A stretch of DNA of 64,000 nucleotides from Chondrocystis sp. NIES-4102 (GTDB lineage Bacteria > Cyanobacteriota > Cyanobacteriia > Cyanobacteriales > Xenococcaceae), in contig AP018281.1 of assembly GCA_002368355.1 (NCBI GenBank), positions 2,542,001-2,606,000 of the forward strand, given 5' to 3'. The notes under the pieces are model-generated. The model did not search any database. It was not told the origin of the DNA and was given only the letters and a program-made list of their open reading frames with translations. This document shows, piece after piece, positions 45,777-55,569 of the stretch. Numbering within the stretch: the stretch's first letter is position 1; each line of letters begins with the position of its first letter. The position numbers were made by a program, and so were the translations under genes.

Positions 45777-46234
45777 AGATAAATTTGAGATTTAAAGTGA
45801 CCCTTATGTACCAGCAGTTTTATATTTATTTAGCTGGCGGTATTTATAGTGATATTTATAAGTTTGATCATAAATCAGGGATCATGATCCATGCTGTGAT
45901 CTTAAACACACTGATTAGTTGTTTTTTATAGTATTAACTGACAACTATATAAGACGTTGTATCTATGCTCGAAAATAACCGAAGAAGTACACTTTTGATT
46001 GAGCCTGATATTTTTAAAAATTGATATTAGATTCCTTAAGTCAACTAACTTATTTTTAGTCAAATAAATAAAGGGAATTGGCGCATTAAAGTCCAAATCT
46101 ATAAAATAAACTTAGAAATTAGACTTTAGATAATTACCAATACCCTCATTAGTGAATTAATTAATTCAGATTCGAGTAGCAACCCTAGACTAAGAAAAAC
46201 CGAGTTAATACTTGCCACTCGAAAATAACTTTAA
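45777..46234. other. Gene-free gap before ybaB
   Basis: The interval between the small membrane gene and the convergent YbaB gene (45689-46234) holds no credible reading frame. Apart from the 45751-45776 hairpin, only short inverted pieces around GATCATGATC (45890-45899) are noticeable. No known RNA family is recognised. Confidence 0.4.
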
Positions 46235-46570
46235 TTACATTCCTGGAAGATTCAAACCACTAGTCAACTCTTCCATGCGTCCGCGCATCAATTCTGTAGA
46301 CTTCTCATAAGCAGATTTCATAGCTGCGGTAACAGATGCCGATAAAGCTTCTGCACCTTGGGAAACAGCATCAGGGGAGATCTCAACACGACGAGGTTCT
46401 TGATTACCACTCATGACTACCTTAACCAATCCGTCGGGGCTAGTTCCTTCAATTTCTAACTGCTCTAATTCATTTTGGAGTTGTTGCGCTCCTGCTTGTA
46501 CTTCCTGAGCCTTTTTAAAAGCATCAGCAAGTTCTTTCATTTTTCCTAATGGACCAAATCCTTTTGCCAT
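46235..46570 (-). CDS. YbaB/EbfC family nucleoid-associated protein
   Basis: The 111-residue protein has the YbaB layout: N-terminal helix ([27 protein letters not shown]), a strand core [26 protein letters not shown] and a C-terminal helix pair. Family members bind DNA as tweezer-like dimers and help shape the nucleoid. It is separated from murB by 75 bases on the same strand. Confidence 0.92.
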   Translation of the reverse strand: MAKGFGPLGKMKELADAFKKAQEVQAGAQQLQNELEQLEIEGTSPDGLVKVVMSGNQEPRRVEISPDAVSQGAEALSASVTAAMKSAYEKSTELMRGRMEELTSGLNLPGM

Positions 46571-46645
46571 ATCTATATTAATTAATTTTTGATAAGGGAC
46601 TACAAAATCTACTAGAACGATTAGTTTAACTCAAAGATGTTTTAG

Positions 46646-47542
46646 CTAAAATTCTCCAATTAGTTTAACTTCAGGCTCTAACGATACTGACCAATGATAT
46701 TCTACTTTCTCTTGAGCATAACGGATTAGTTCAAATATATCTTTAGCGGTAGCCACACCACAGTTAAGAATAAAGTTTGCATGACGATGAGCTATCTGAG
46801 CGTCGCCTATTTTATATCCTTTGAGTCCGATTTCTTCAATCAGTCTGGCTGCTGCATAGGGTTGGGGATTACGGAAAACACTACCACAACTAGGGAGATG
46901 ATAGGGTTGGGTGGTTTTGCGCTGTGTCCAATTTTGATTAGTAAGCTCGAGCAGTTCCCCTTTACTATAACCTGGTTCTAACTGCATGGTGGCTCTAACT
47001 ACTAAGCGATTATCTTTTTGTAGGTTAGAAGTTCGGTAGCTATAGTTTAAATCTTCTGGCTTTAATTGAGTTAAAGTGCCATCGGGAGATAATACAGTAG
47101 CACTAACTAAAATATCTGCCATACAAGCAGAATGTGCGCCAGCATTCATTACTACACCACCACCCACTGTACCAGGAATCCCTACAGCCCATTCCAATCC
47201 TTTTAAACCTCGTTTAGCAGCTTTCCAAGCTAATTTGGCGATCGCTTCTCCTGCATCAGCAGTTAGTAAACCAGTTTCAGGGTCAAACTCATAATTACGG
47301 AAATAACGAGTAGAAAGTACTAACCCTGGTACACCGCGATCGCTGATTAGTAGATTTGAACCAGCACCTAAGAGGGTTAAAGGTATATCCTGAGCTTGAT
47401 ACCATTCAAAACTTGCTTCAAGTTCTGCCCAATTTCTCGGTGCTACATACCATTGGGCATTACCTCCAACTTTATAAGAGGTTTGATTGGCTAAGGATAT
47501 ATCAGACTGAATTAAATTATCCATTTGATGATTAGTGATCAC
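46646..47542 (-). CDS. murB: UDP-N-acetylenolpyruvoylglucosamine reductase
   Basis: The 298-residue flavoenzyme has the FAD-binding LLGAGSNLLISDRGVPGLVL and GLEWAVGIPGTVGGGVVMNAGAHS, then CGSVFRNP, with the catalytic Ser, and the late catalytic Glu in SLEPEVKLIGEF. It reduces enolpyruvyl-UDP-GlcNAc to UDP-MurNAc. The start is GTG in a GTGA overlap with the murC stop, so murC and murB are co-translated in the order murC-murB. ATG 47524 is an alternative start. Confidence 0.96.
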   Translation of the reverse strand: MITNHQMDNLIQSDISLANQTSYKVGGNAQWYVAPRNWAELEASFEWYQAQDIPLTLLGAGSNLLISDRGVPGLVLSTRYFRNYEFDPETGLLTADAGEAIAKLAWKAAKRGLKGLEWAVGIPGTVGGGVVMNAGAHSACMADILVSATVLSPDGTLTQLKPEDLNYSYRTSNLQKDNRLVVRATMQLEPGYSKGELLELTNQNWTQRKTTQPYHLPSCGSVFRNPQPYAAARLIEEIGLKGYKIGDAQIAHRHANFILNCGVATAKDIFELIRYAQEKVEYHWSVSLEPEVKLIGEF

Positions 47543-49020
47543 TGATAACTGTTAATTACCTTGGGTATAGCCTGGTTGAGATTCCCTGCACCTAGAAATA
47601 TGGCTAAGTCTCCTGGGCGTAGTATTTGTTGCTGGAGAAAACTGGGAATGGAATCAACACAGGGATGATAGTAAACAAGCTGATGATAATGAGCGATCGC
47701 TTTATATAAATCTTCTCCTTTAATGTCAAAGGTGTTGCTTTCCCCTGCACTATAGATATCTGTTAATACCACTACATCTGCTTGCTCAAAGACTGTGGCA
47801 AACTCTTTTAAAAAAGCTTGAGTACGACTATAACGATGAGGCTGAAAAATGGCTACTACTCTTTGTAAAGTATCACTACCTTCTACTCTTAATTTGGCAG
47901 CAGCTAAGGTTACGGCAATTTCACTGGGATGATGAGCATAATCATCGATAAAGGTAATGGCGTTGATTTCGCCCCGATGTTCAAAACGTCTTTTCGCTCC
48001 CTGAAAACTAGCTAAGGATTGAGCAATGTCTGCAAAATTTAAACCTATTTGTCTAGCAACAGCGATCGCAGCAAGGGCATTATTTAAGTTATGTTCTCCC
48101 AATAAAGGTAATTTTAATTCTCCTAAACATACTCCCCTCTCCCAAATTTCTGAATTACTACCTTGACCATGATATGTAATATTTTTGGCTGTGTAATCTG
48201 CTCCTTTATCTGGATCAAGACTATAACTAATTGTTAGTGCTAATTCTTCGCGAATAATCGGATCATCAATACAACCTATCAATGTGTTGCATTGTCCTGC
48301 AAAGGTTTGGAATATATTAATGACTTCATGAATATCCTGATAATGATCGGGGTGATCTAGTTCTATATTGGTAATTACTCCAATACTAGGATGGTGCTTG
48401 ATTAACGAGCCGTCAGATTCATCCGCTTCTACGACTAAATGTTCTCCCTTGCCACTATAGGCATTCCCAGCCCAAGCATCAACCTCTCCACCGACGATGA
48501 TCGTAGGGTCTAACTGGTTTTTAAAGAGCATATACCCAATTAAACTACTAGTAGTTGTTTTACCATGTGTACCTGAGACGGCAATACTTTGATACTGCTC
48601 AATTAAGGCTGCCAAAAGATCGGATCGATGAAAAATTGGACAACCTAATCTAACTGCTGCTTGATATTCAGGATTGGTTTCGGCGATCGCTGTAGAACAA
48701 ATTACTTGTGGTAAAGATTCAACAAAACTTCTTACAGGTTCATCTATAGGCTCTGGGTTTGGTGATTTACCGACAGTTACTGATAACGGTTGAGTTTTTC
48801 GACTCGGCAAAGTAATTAAAGACTCTAAATTGTTGGCTTGGTGTCCACGAAAAATTTTGACCCCTAATGCCTCCAAACGTTGAGTTATATGGCTAGAATT
48901 TAAATCAGAACCCGATACTGGTAATTGGCGTTGAGCAACTATATAGGCTAATGCAGACATACCGATGCCACCAACACCAATAAAGTGAAATGGTTTACCA
49001 TTCAAATCTACTTTTGTCAC
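47539..49020 (-). CDS. murC: UDP-N-acetylmuramate-L-alanine ligase
   Basis: The enzyme has FHFIGVGGIGMSALAYI, the Mur-ligase ATP loop VSGTHGKTTTSSLIGY, the NNALAAIAVA region, FIDDYAHHPSEI and RYSRTQAF. It adds L-alanine to UDP-MurNAc. A short insert of about 22 residues after residue 80 (RKTQPLSVTVGKSPNPEPID) is unusual. I chose GTG 49020 because AGGAG lies eight bases upstream; ATG 49038 lacks a ribosome site and TTG 49056 is further upstream. The gene overlaps murB by four bases. Confidence 0.94.
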   Translation of the reverse strand: MTKVDLNGKPFHFIGVGGIGMSALAYIVAQRQLPVSGSDLNSSHITQRLEALGVKIFRGHQANNLESLITLPSRKTQPLSVTVGKSPNPEPIDEPVRSFVESLPQVICSTAIAETNPEYQAAVRLGCPIFHRSDLLAALIEQYQSIAVSGTHGKTTTSSLIGYMLFKNQLDPTIIVGGEVDAWAGNAYSGKGEHLVVEADESDGSLIKHHPSIGVITNIELDHPDHYQDIHEVINIFQTFAGQCNTLIGCIDDPIIREELALTISYSLDPDKGADYTAKNITYHGQGSNSEIWERGVCLGELKLPLLGEHNLNNALAAIAVARQIGLNFADIAQSLASFQGAKRRFEHRGEINAITFIDDYAHHPSEIAVTLAAAKLRVEGSDTLQRVVAIFQPHRYSRTQAFLKEFATVFEQADVVVLTDIYSAGESNTFDIKGEDLYKAIAHYHQLVYYHPCVDSIPSFLQQQILRPGDLAIFLGAGNLNQAIPKVINSYQ

Positions 49021-49440
49021 TCTTTTATCTCCTGCCATAAGACAATTTTTCTGCAAATAAGGGTCACGGGACTGCTCCTTTACTGCCTAGGGAGTAGCCT
49101 ACAATTGGTTATTGCTCTAAACAATACGGGCTATGATAACAATAAATTTTTAAACTTAGGTACAAAAGATAACCGATTAATAAGCAAATTTAATTTTTGA
49201 CTTTGTATGTTTTAGTAAATCAACTTAGAAATTAATAATCAAATTGCTTTTAGCACAATAAATTAGGATTTGCTAAATTTATTTAATATTACTCAAACTG
49301 TTTTACCCAGATTTTCAAGGGTTCTAGAGGGTTTAAATTGATTGTAAATCGGGTCTTGAATTGTGCATACTTTACGATATGATGAGTCTTATTAAGAATG
49401 TTTTAATCTATTAACCTAATAAAATCGAGGGCAAGAAATA
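49021..49440. promoter_or_regulatory. Divergent murC/gap2 gap with a sigma-70-type promoter for gap2
   Basis: TTGAAT (49356-49361) and TATGAT (49378-49383), spaced 16 bp, form a good sigma-70-type promoter for gap2, with the start codon about 58 bases downstream of the -10. The GAGGG ribosome site precedes GTG 49441. The rest holds no recognised gene. Confidence 0.5.
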
Positions 49441-50454
49441 GTGGTTAGAGTAGCAATTAACGGTTTTGGACGTATTGGGCGCAACTTTGTCAGATGCTTA
49501 ATAGGCAGAGAAAACAGCAATCTAGAATTAGTCGGTATTAACGATACTTCAGATCCAAAAACTAATTCTCACCTGTTAAAGCATGATACTATGCTTGGCG
49601 TTTTACATGACGCAGATATTCAATATGATGCTAACTCTCTAATCGTCAATGGCAACACAATTAAATGCGTCTCTGATCGCAATCCTTTAAATTTGCCTTG
49701 GAAAGATTGGGACATTGATATTGTTATTGAAGCTACTGGGGTATTTCGTGATTTAGAGGGCGCAGGCAAACATTTACAAGCTGGAGCAAAGAAAGTAGTT
49801 ATTACTGCTCCTGGTAGTGGCTCGGGTATTGGAACTTATGTTATGGGTGTTAATGACAAAGCTTATAAACCTGGGGAATATGACATTGTAAGTAATGCAA
49901 GTTGTACTACTAACTGTTTAGCTCCCATTGCTAAAGTTATTCATCAGCAATTTGGTATTATTAAAGGTACAATGACCACCACTCATAGTTATACTGGTGA
50001 CCAACGTATTTTAGATGCTAGCCATCGTGATCTTAGAAGAGCAAGAGCAGCAGCAGCTAACATTGTTCCTACTTCTACTGGTGCAGCACAAGCGGTAGCT
50101 TTAGTATTACCCGAACTTAAAGGAAAATTAAATGGTATTGCTTTACGTGTACCTACTCCTAACGTTTCAGTTGTAGATTTAGTTGCTCAAGTTGAAAGAA
50201 AAACTATCGCTGAAGAAGTTAACGAAGCACTTAAAAAAGCTTCTGAAGGTGAACTTAAAGGAATTTTAGGTTATACTGATTTGCCTTTGGTTTCTTCTGA
50301 TTTTAGAGGTACTGATGTATCCTCCACAGTTGATGGACTTTTAACTATGGTAATGGATGGCGATATGGTTAAAATTATCGCTTGGTACGATAACGAATGG
50401 GGTTATTCTCAACGTGTTGTTGATTTAGCTGAATTGGTTGCTAGTCATATGTAA
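49441..50454 (+). CDS. gap2: Glyceraldehyde-3-phosphate dehydrogenase, photosynthetic type
   Basis: The 337-residue enzyme begins [18 protein letters not shown], has catalytic C155 in [12 protein letters not shown] and H182 in [10 protein letters not shown], and the phosphate sites [10 protein letters not shown]. The stretch [16 protein letters not shown] is typical of the cyanobacterial gap2 (Calvin-cycle, NAD(P)-linked) enzyme rather than glycolytic gap1. The start is GTG with GAGGG upstream. A strong terminator follows. Confidence 0.95.
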   Translation: MVRVAINGFGRIGRNFVRCLIGRENSNLELVGINDTSDPKTNSHLLKHDTMLGVLHDADIQYDANSLIVNGNTIKCVSDRNPLNLPWKDWDIDIVIEATGVFRDLEGAGKHLQAGAKKVVITAPGSGSGIGTYVMGVNDKAYKPGEYDIVSNASCTTNCLAPIAKVIHQQFGIIKGTMTTTHSYTGDQRILDASHRDLRRARAAAANIVPTSTGAAQAVALVLPELKGKLNGIALRVPTPNVSVVDLVAQVERKTIAEEVNEALKKASEGELKGILGYTDLPLVSSDFRGTDVSSTVDGLLTMVMDGDMVKIIAWYDNEWGYSQRVVDLAELVASHM

Positions 50455-50504
50455 GTTAATAAGATTTAGTATACTATTTATTTAATTTCGTTAATTTAGT
50501 TACG

Positions 50505-50540
50505 ACACCTCCCTATCTAAACTTAGGTGAGGTGTTTTTT
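50505..50540 (+). terminator. Rho-independent terminator after gap2
   Basis: ACACCTC (50505-50511) pairs with GAGGTGT (50529-50535), extended by CCTA/TAGG inside, and is followed by T residues to 50540. Confidence 0.9.
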
Positions 50541-50566
50541 ACTCCTGCTTATTTTATATTTTGTTT

Positions 50567-50854
50567 ATGCAGTTACCAGCACTCCATTATCCACAACAAA
50601 AGCTTACTTGTCCTCAGTTACCTTTGGCTGTATATCGCGAAGTAGTGGCTCATTTACGACAGGTAGAAGGAGTTGACGCAAAGATTATACTTCGTCCTCA
50701 CTATCATGATAGTACTCAATTTGACTATTATCAAAGTCAAGTAGCAGCCATAGAAATTAATTATTCGGAAAATTTAGATGATCGCAAGAGAAAGCAAGTA
50801 ACCGCTATTTTGGATTTTTATGCTCAACGTTATCAACCCTGGCAAGAATATTAA
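50567..50854 (+). CDS. Conserved hypothetical protein, 95 residues
   Basis: From ATG 50567 the product has 95 residues with a Pro/Leu-rich start (QLPALHYPQQKLTCPQLPLAVYREVVAHL), a strand region (VDAKIILRPHYHDSTQFDY) and a basic C-terminal helix (DRKRKQVTAILDFYAQRY). The pattern looks like small conserved cyanobacterial proteins, but no family is recognised. TTG 50561 is an alternative start. No membrane segment is seen. Confidence 0.55.
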   Translation: MQLPALHYPQQKLTCPQLPLAVYREVVAHLRQVEGVDAKIILRPHYHDSTQFDYYQSQVAAIEINYSENLDDRKRKQVTAILDFYAQRYQPWQEY

Positions 50855-50909
50855 TTACTAAGCATCAAAGTAGTACAATAATATTGTATTAATTAAATTC
50901 TTTTTGGAA

Positions 50910-51533
50910 ATGGCAAAAACTGCAACAGTTTCACATTTTGTCGCCGTCAGTGATCTATCTAAGCCAGCAACAGAACAAGAAGGTATATTAATTGAAGTAC
51001 CAGGATCGGGCGGAGACACAGCCAAAAATCGAGCCAAAGCTTTAGATATAGTGCAGGAAATGTGGGAAAAAGAAGAGATCGATGTTGAGCGTTTTCCTGA
51101 TGGTTTAACCGAGGATAATATTTTTTATGTACCTTTAAATAGTCTTGAAATAGCATCTAAAAATACTATGTCTGCCGATGAGCAACAACCATTAGAGAGT
51201 CAAGAATTGTTACCAATTGTACAAGGAGCGCAGGAAATAATTCAATTAACTAAACTGCAATTAGAAGTGCAAGAAGCATCCGAACAAGCTTCACAATATG
51301 TACCAATTATTAAAGTTATATTAGAGCGATCGCGCCCTTTAACTGCGGAAGAAAAGGATTTAGCTAAAGATAAGAAATATGGCAAAACTATTGAAAGGTT
51401 GGGTGAAGTGGTAGCAGCCCAAGAGGAATATCAGCAAACTTGTTCGGGTAATGGGGATTTAATTCTTAATGCGATCGCTTGGCAGCTTAATCAAGGTATT
51501 GAACAGCATCAAAAGAAGAAGAATGATAATTGA
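50910..51533 (+). CDS. Hypothetical protein, 207 residues
   Basis: From ATG 50910 the product has 207 residues, mixed acidic and Gln-rich, without membrane spans or signal. It starts AKTATVSHFVAVSDLSKP and includes IQLTKLQLEVQEASEQASQ and a C-terminal helix (RLGEVVAAQEEYQQT). No family is recognised. It lies 55 bases after the 95-residue gene on the same strand. Confidence 0.5.
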   Translation: MAKTATVSHFVAVSDLSKPATEQEGILIEVPGSGGDTAKNRAKALDIVQEMWEKEEIDVERFPDGLTEDNIFYVPLNSLEIASKNTMSADEQQPLESQELLPIVQGAQEIIQLTKLQLEVQEASEQASQYVPIIKVILERSRPLTAEEKDLAKDKKYGKTIERLGEVVAAQEEYQQTCSGNGDLILNAIAWQLNQGIEQHQKKKNDN

Positions 51534-52136
51534 TTTTATTGATCTGTTGTGGATTAGTTAATATTATCTTGAGATATTTGTAGTTTATCTGGTAGTTTAT
51601 TTGATTGAAAATTATCTAAGGTTATATCAACGTTTAGTTTGGGTATTTCATCTCTCAATAATATAATATTGTGTCTTGATTGTTTTTAATTATTGCTGCT
51701 AATCAAGGATTTATTATCTTAATAAGAGTGAGCAATAACCTTGGGTAAACTAATTTTTATAATTATCTAGGGTTGAGATGGGGAGATAACATATAGTTGC
51801 TGACCAGATTAAATCCGATTACAGTTTACTTGGGGTAACATTGCTTTTATTTAAGTTATTAGGACAGTAGTAGATTCTTAATGAGCAAACTTTTAGATCT
51901 ATCAACCAATAGCTTGAAAGTCATTATTATTAGGGATTAATCGCACACTGGCAAACAACTTATTGATAATTTAAATTAAATCACCGCGATCGCAAGTACT
52001 TCTAAGCGATCTACATTATTAACTTGCTACAACCAAGGATTTTTTAGCAGTAAAAGTCTCGATAAGATCAAGACAAGCAAAAGAATGTTCTAAAATAGAA
52101 ATTCGTACAAAACACTATAAAAGCCATATTTATAAT
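51534..52136. other. Gene-free, AT-rich gap before rseP
   Basis: These 603 bases have no reading frame with a start, ribosome site and length to support a gene. A 45-codon open frame on the minus strand around 51546-51690 was considered and not accepted. No array repeat or RNA family is recognised. The rseP promoter must lie near the right end. Confidence 0.5.
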
Positions 52137-53228
52137 ATGTCAGTATTGGCAGCAATTTCAGTTGTACTTCTATTAATAGTAGTCCACGAGTTCGGTCATT
52201 TTGCAGCAGCACGGTTGCAGAAAATCAGAGTTAATCGTTTTTCCATCGGTTTTGGGCCTACTTTATTAAAATACCAAGGATCTGAAACAGAATACGCAAT
52301 TCGAGCTATTCCTTTGGGGGGTTATGTAGGATTTCCTGATGATGATCCTGAAAGTAATATCCCTTTAGACGATCCTAATCTGTTACGTAATAGACCAGTA
52401 TTAGACAGAGCAATTGTAATTAGTGCTGGGGTAATTGCCAACTTAATTTTTGCTTATTTCCTATTAGTCGGTCAAGCCACAACTATTGGGTTTCAAGATA
52501 TCCATTATAAATCAGGAGTGGTAGTACCGCAGTTGTTAAGTACTGAGGAATCTGCTGCTGCTAAGGCTGGGGTTAAGGCTGGAGATATCATTTTAAAGAT
52601 AGATAATCTGGAATTAGATGATTCTGGTAAGGCTTTGGAAAATCTGAGAAATACTATTCAACAGTCCCCTAATCAAACCTTAGAATTAACCATCCAACGA
52701 GACGCAGAAACAGTGGTTTTAAATGTTAAGCCAGATATCGGTCAAGATGGAAAAGGGAAGATTGGTGTGATGCTTGCACCCAATGGCGATATTATTCGTC
52801 GTCATCCAAGTAACGTTATTGAAGCTTTAACTGCTGGTGCTAACGAATTTCAAAGAATCGTACAATTAACTGTACAAGGATTTTGGCAATTAATTAGTAA
52901 TTTTCAAGAAAATGCTCAACAGGTGGCAGGACCCGTTGCTATTGTTGCAGTTGGTGCAGAATTGGCTCGTAATGATTTGAGTAATATGTTTCAATTTGGA
53001 GCTTTAATTAGCATTAACCTGGCGGTGATTAATATTTTGCCCCTACCTGCTTTAGATGGTGGTCAACTAGCATTTTTAACCGTTGAAGGTGTGACAGGTA
53101 AACCTCTGCCTAGCAAGATACAAGATGGCATTATGCAGACAGGTTTAGTTTTGTTGCTGAGTTTAGGAGTTTTTATTATTGTCCGCGATACAATTAATTT
53201 GGCGTTTTTCCAGAATTTATTCCAGTAA
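52137..53228 (+). CDS. rseP: Site-2 protease, RseP family
   Basis: The 363-residue membrane protease starts with the zinc motif HEFGH (17-21) in the first helix, has a PDZ domain at about 115-200 (VKAGDIILKIDNLELDD), and ends with a helix containing INILPLPALDGGQL, where the Asp is the third zinc ligand. It cuts membrane-bound substrates such as anti-sigma factors within the bilayer. Its stop directly abuts the nth start, so both belong to one transcript. Confidence 0.95.
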   Translation: MSVLAAISVVLLLIVVHEFGHFAAARLQKIRVNRFSIGFGPTLLKYQGSETEYAIRAIPLGGYVGFPDDDPESNIPLDDPNLLRNRPVLDRAIVISAGVIANLIFAYFLLVGQATTIGFQDIHYKSGVVVPQLLSTEESAAAKAGVKAGDIILKIDNLELDDSGKALENLRNTIQQSPNQTLELTIQRDAETVVLNVKPDIGQDGKGKIGVMLAPNGDIIRRHPSNVIEALTAGANEFQRIVQLTVQGFWQLISNFQENAQQVAGPVAIVAVGAELARNDLSNMFQFGALISINLAVINILPLPALDGGQLAFLTVEGVTGKPLPSKIQDGIMQTGLVLLLSLGVFIIVRDTINLAFFQNLFQ

Positions 53229-53966
53229 ATGCCCGACTCTAAAATGAGTGCCAAATCTGGGAGAACTAAAGTTAGGAAAAAGACTAATAAAGCTCCCAGT
53301 CAGGCAAAAAAAAAGCTCTCTCTCGATATTTTCAATCTCCTAACGGCTTTATATCCTGATGCTACTTGTACCTTAGACTATCAGACTCCCGTGCAACTTT
53401 TGGTAGCTACCATTCTTTCTGCCCAATGTACTGATGAGCGGGTGAATAAAGTAACTCCTGCCCTATTTGCCCAATATCCTGATGCTGCTGCTTTAGCAAG
53501 TTGCGATCGCGATCAATTGGAATCTCTGATTCGTTCTACGGGTTTCTATCGTAATAAAGCCAAAAATATCCAGGGTGCTTGTCAAATGATTGTCTCTGAG
53601 TTTGATGGTCAAGTACCACAGGAAATGGAACAATTGTTAAAACTCCCTGGAGTTGCCCGTAAAACCGCTAATGTGGTCTCTGCCCATGCTTTTGGTAATA
53701 ATCAAGGGGTAACGGTAGATACCCACGTAAAACGGCTGAGTAACCGTTGGGGATTAACTAAATCAGATAACCCCCTTGAGATTGAAAAGGATCTGATGGC
53801 TTTGTTACCTCAGTCGGAATGGGAAAATTATTCAATTCGTACTATTTATCACGGTAGGGCAGTTTGTAAGGCTCGTAAACCCCTGTGCGATATCTGTCAG
53901 CTAGCTTCTCTTTGTCCGTCGGCTAAAGAATATATTTCTGCCATTAATCCCGTAAATTCTAATTAA
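53229..53966 (+). CDS. nth: Endonuclease III
   Basis: The 245-residue DNA glycosylase/lyase has the helix-hairpin-helix LPGVARKTANVV with catalytic Lys, the conserved Asp in VTVDTHVKRLSNRWG, and the C-terminal [4Fe-4S] loop C-x6-C-x2-C-x5-C (CKARKPLCDICQLASLC). It removes oxidised pyrimidines in base excision repair. A basic N-terminal tail of about 25 residues (KMSAKSGRTKVRKKTNKAP) precedes the core; ATG 53244 (MSAKSG) is a possible alternative start. Confidence 0.95.
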   Translation: MPDSKMSAKSGRTKVRKKTNKAPSQAKKKLSLDIFNLLTALYPDATCTLDYQTPVQLLVATILSAQCTDERVNKVTPALFAQYPDAAALASCDRDQLESLIRSTGFYRNKAKNIQGACQMIVSEFDGQVPQEMEQLLKLPGVARKTANVVSAHAFGNNQGVTVDTHVKRLSNRWGLTKSDNPLEIEKDLMALLPQSEWENYSIRTIYHGRAVCKARKPLCDICQLASLCPSAKEYISAINPVNSN

Positions 53967-54052
53967 ATTTCAGGCAAACGGATTTATTTAGGGATGAAAT
54001 ACTATTAAGACAAAAATTACTTAATTTCTGCCTCGCAATTTGATATTTAAAT

Positions 54053-55426
54053 TTACTTTATCGCTTTAACTCTCATTTTTACCCCACCCGCAGGCGTGAA
54101 AGTAAAACCACGACGACCAAAGGGCAAGGGACGGTTATCTAATAGTTCTAGTTCTACGTGAGATAAAATAGTAGCTAAAACTAACTTCATTTCATATAAA
54201 GCAAAAGCATAACCTAAACAGCGACGATTTCCGCCACCAAAAGGCAAGAATTCATAGGGAGAAAATTGTCTGGTTAAAAATCTTTCTGGTTTAAATTCTT
54301 TGGGTTGGGGATAAAGATCTTCTCGTTGATGAGTTAGATAAATTGAGGGAAGTAATGATGTTCCTGCCTCAAAATGATATCCCATTAATTCCATTGGTTG
54401 TTTTAATTGACGATTAACAAAAACTACTACAGGATTTAATCTTAAGGTTTCCGACACTACTGCATCGAGATAGGGTAGCTTGATAATTTCGTTAAAGTCG
54501 ATATTTTCCCTCAAGGAATTTAATTCAGTTTGGCATCGATAACCAACTTCAGTTCGTCTATGTAGCCAATAAAAAGACCATGCTAAAGAACTTGCTGTAG
54601 TTTCATGTCCTGCAAATAACATTGTCATTAATTCATCTTTGATTTCCTCATCACTCATTCCCTTTCCATCCTCATATTTGGCTTCAAGCAGTAGACTAAG
54701 AATATCTTCCCTCATGGTGTCGGGATCTTGGCGACGGCGATCGCATTCTGCTTGTAAGATGTCTCTAATTTGGCGTTTAAGCCTCAGAAATCTACCCCAA
54801 GGAGTTATAGCACCTAAATCTTGCTGCAAGGCTGGGAAAAAGAGGAAAAATGATTTTAATGGCGAGTTAAAAATCTCTAACCAATCAACTAAAATTTCTT
54901 TGAGGCGATAGCATCTTTTCCCTTGATCTAAGCCAAATATAGTTTTAAGAATTATTTGTAGGGAAATCTCTTGAGTATAGTCACGAATACAGATAGTTTG
55001 ACCGACTTGCCATTGGGAAATTACTTCTTTAGTTATTTCTACCATAGTCTCACCGTAACTTTTCATTCTCTCCCCATGAAAAGGAGGCATTAGTAACTTT
55101 CGATGTCTTTTGTGTTTAATACCATCAAGTAAGACTAAAGAATTATCCCCTAATAAAACTCTAACAGGCGCGCTAGATTGTGTCCCTACTTCAAATAAAT
55201 TTGGATCAGCAGTAAATACTTGTTCTATGGCTTTGGGGTTGCTGAAAATTACATTAGGAGGAAATAAGGAAGATTTAGGGGAATAAAATAATTCTCCATA
55301 TTTTTGTTGGTATTTTTCTAACGTCCCAAACTGATCTAATAAGGCTTGAATTATCGTAATAATTCCAGGAGTCTTAACTGTTGGTGGTAATTTGTTTTTG
55401 TTGGCAGGAGAAGTTACGGTAGTCAT
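54053..55426 (-). CDS. Cytochrome P450, CYP110-like
   Basis: The 457-residue haem protein has the I-helix oxygen motif FAGHETTASSLAW, the ExxR motif ETLRLNP, the PERF segment FKPERFL and the haem-binding loop FLPFGGGNRRCLGYA with the cysteine ligand. It looks soluble; an N-terminal anchor is not clear. Sequence style resembles the cyanobacterial CYP110 group, whose characterised members hydroxylate fatty acids or terpenes. No terpene or lipid gene lies next to it, so the substrate is open. Confidence 0.92.
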   Translation of the reverse strand: MTTVTSPANKNKLPPTVKTPGIITIIQALLDQFGTLEKYQQKYGELFYSPKSSLFPPNVIFSNPKAIEQVFTADPNLFEVGTQSSAPVRVLLGDNSLVLLDGIKHKRHRKLLMPPFHGERMKSYGETMVEITKEVISQWQVGQTICIRDYTQEISLQIILKTIFGLDQGKRCYRLKEILVDWLEIFNSPLKSFFLFFPALQQDLGAITPWGRFLRLKRQIRDILQAECDRRRQDPDTMREDILSLLLEAKYEDGKGMSDEEIKDELMTMLFAGHETTASSLAWSFYWLHRRTEVGYRCQTELNSLRENIDFNEIIKLPYLDAVVSETLRLNPVVVFVNRQLKQPMELMGYHFEAGTSLLPSIYLTHQREDLYPQPKEFKPERFLTRQFSPYEFLPFGGGNRRCLGYAFALYEMKLVLATILSHVELELLDNRPLPFGRRGFTFTPAGGVKMRVKAIK

Positions 55427-55569
55427 AGGGAATAATATCGGCTAATTACTAAGTTTTTTCTGCGATATTTTAATTATTAGTATGCAAAATTCCTCAATAA
55501 TTAGCTTGTATATTCCTCAGATCTTGGGATATTCGGATTATTTGTTACCTATGTCAATAGAATTTAATC

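Noticed and set aside
51546-51690. About 45-codon minus-strand open frame with a hydrophilic translation
   Set aside because: No proper start codon or ribosome site, and short AT-rich frames of this size occur by chance.
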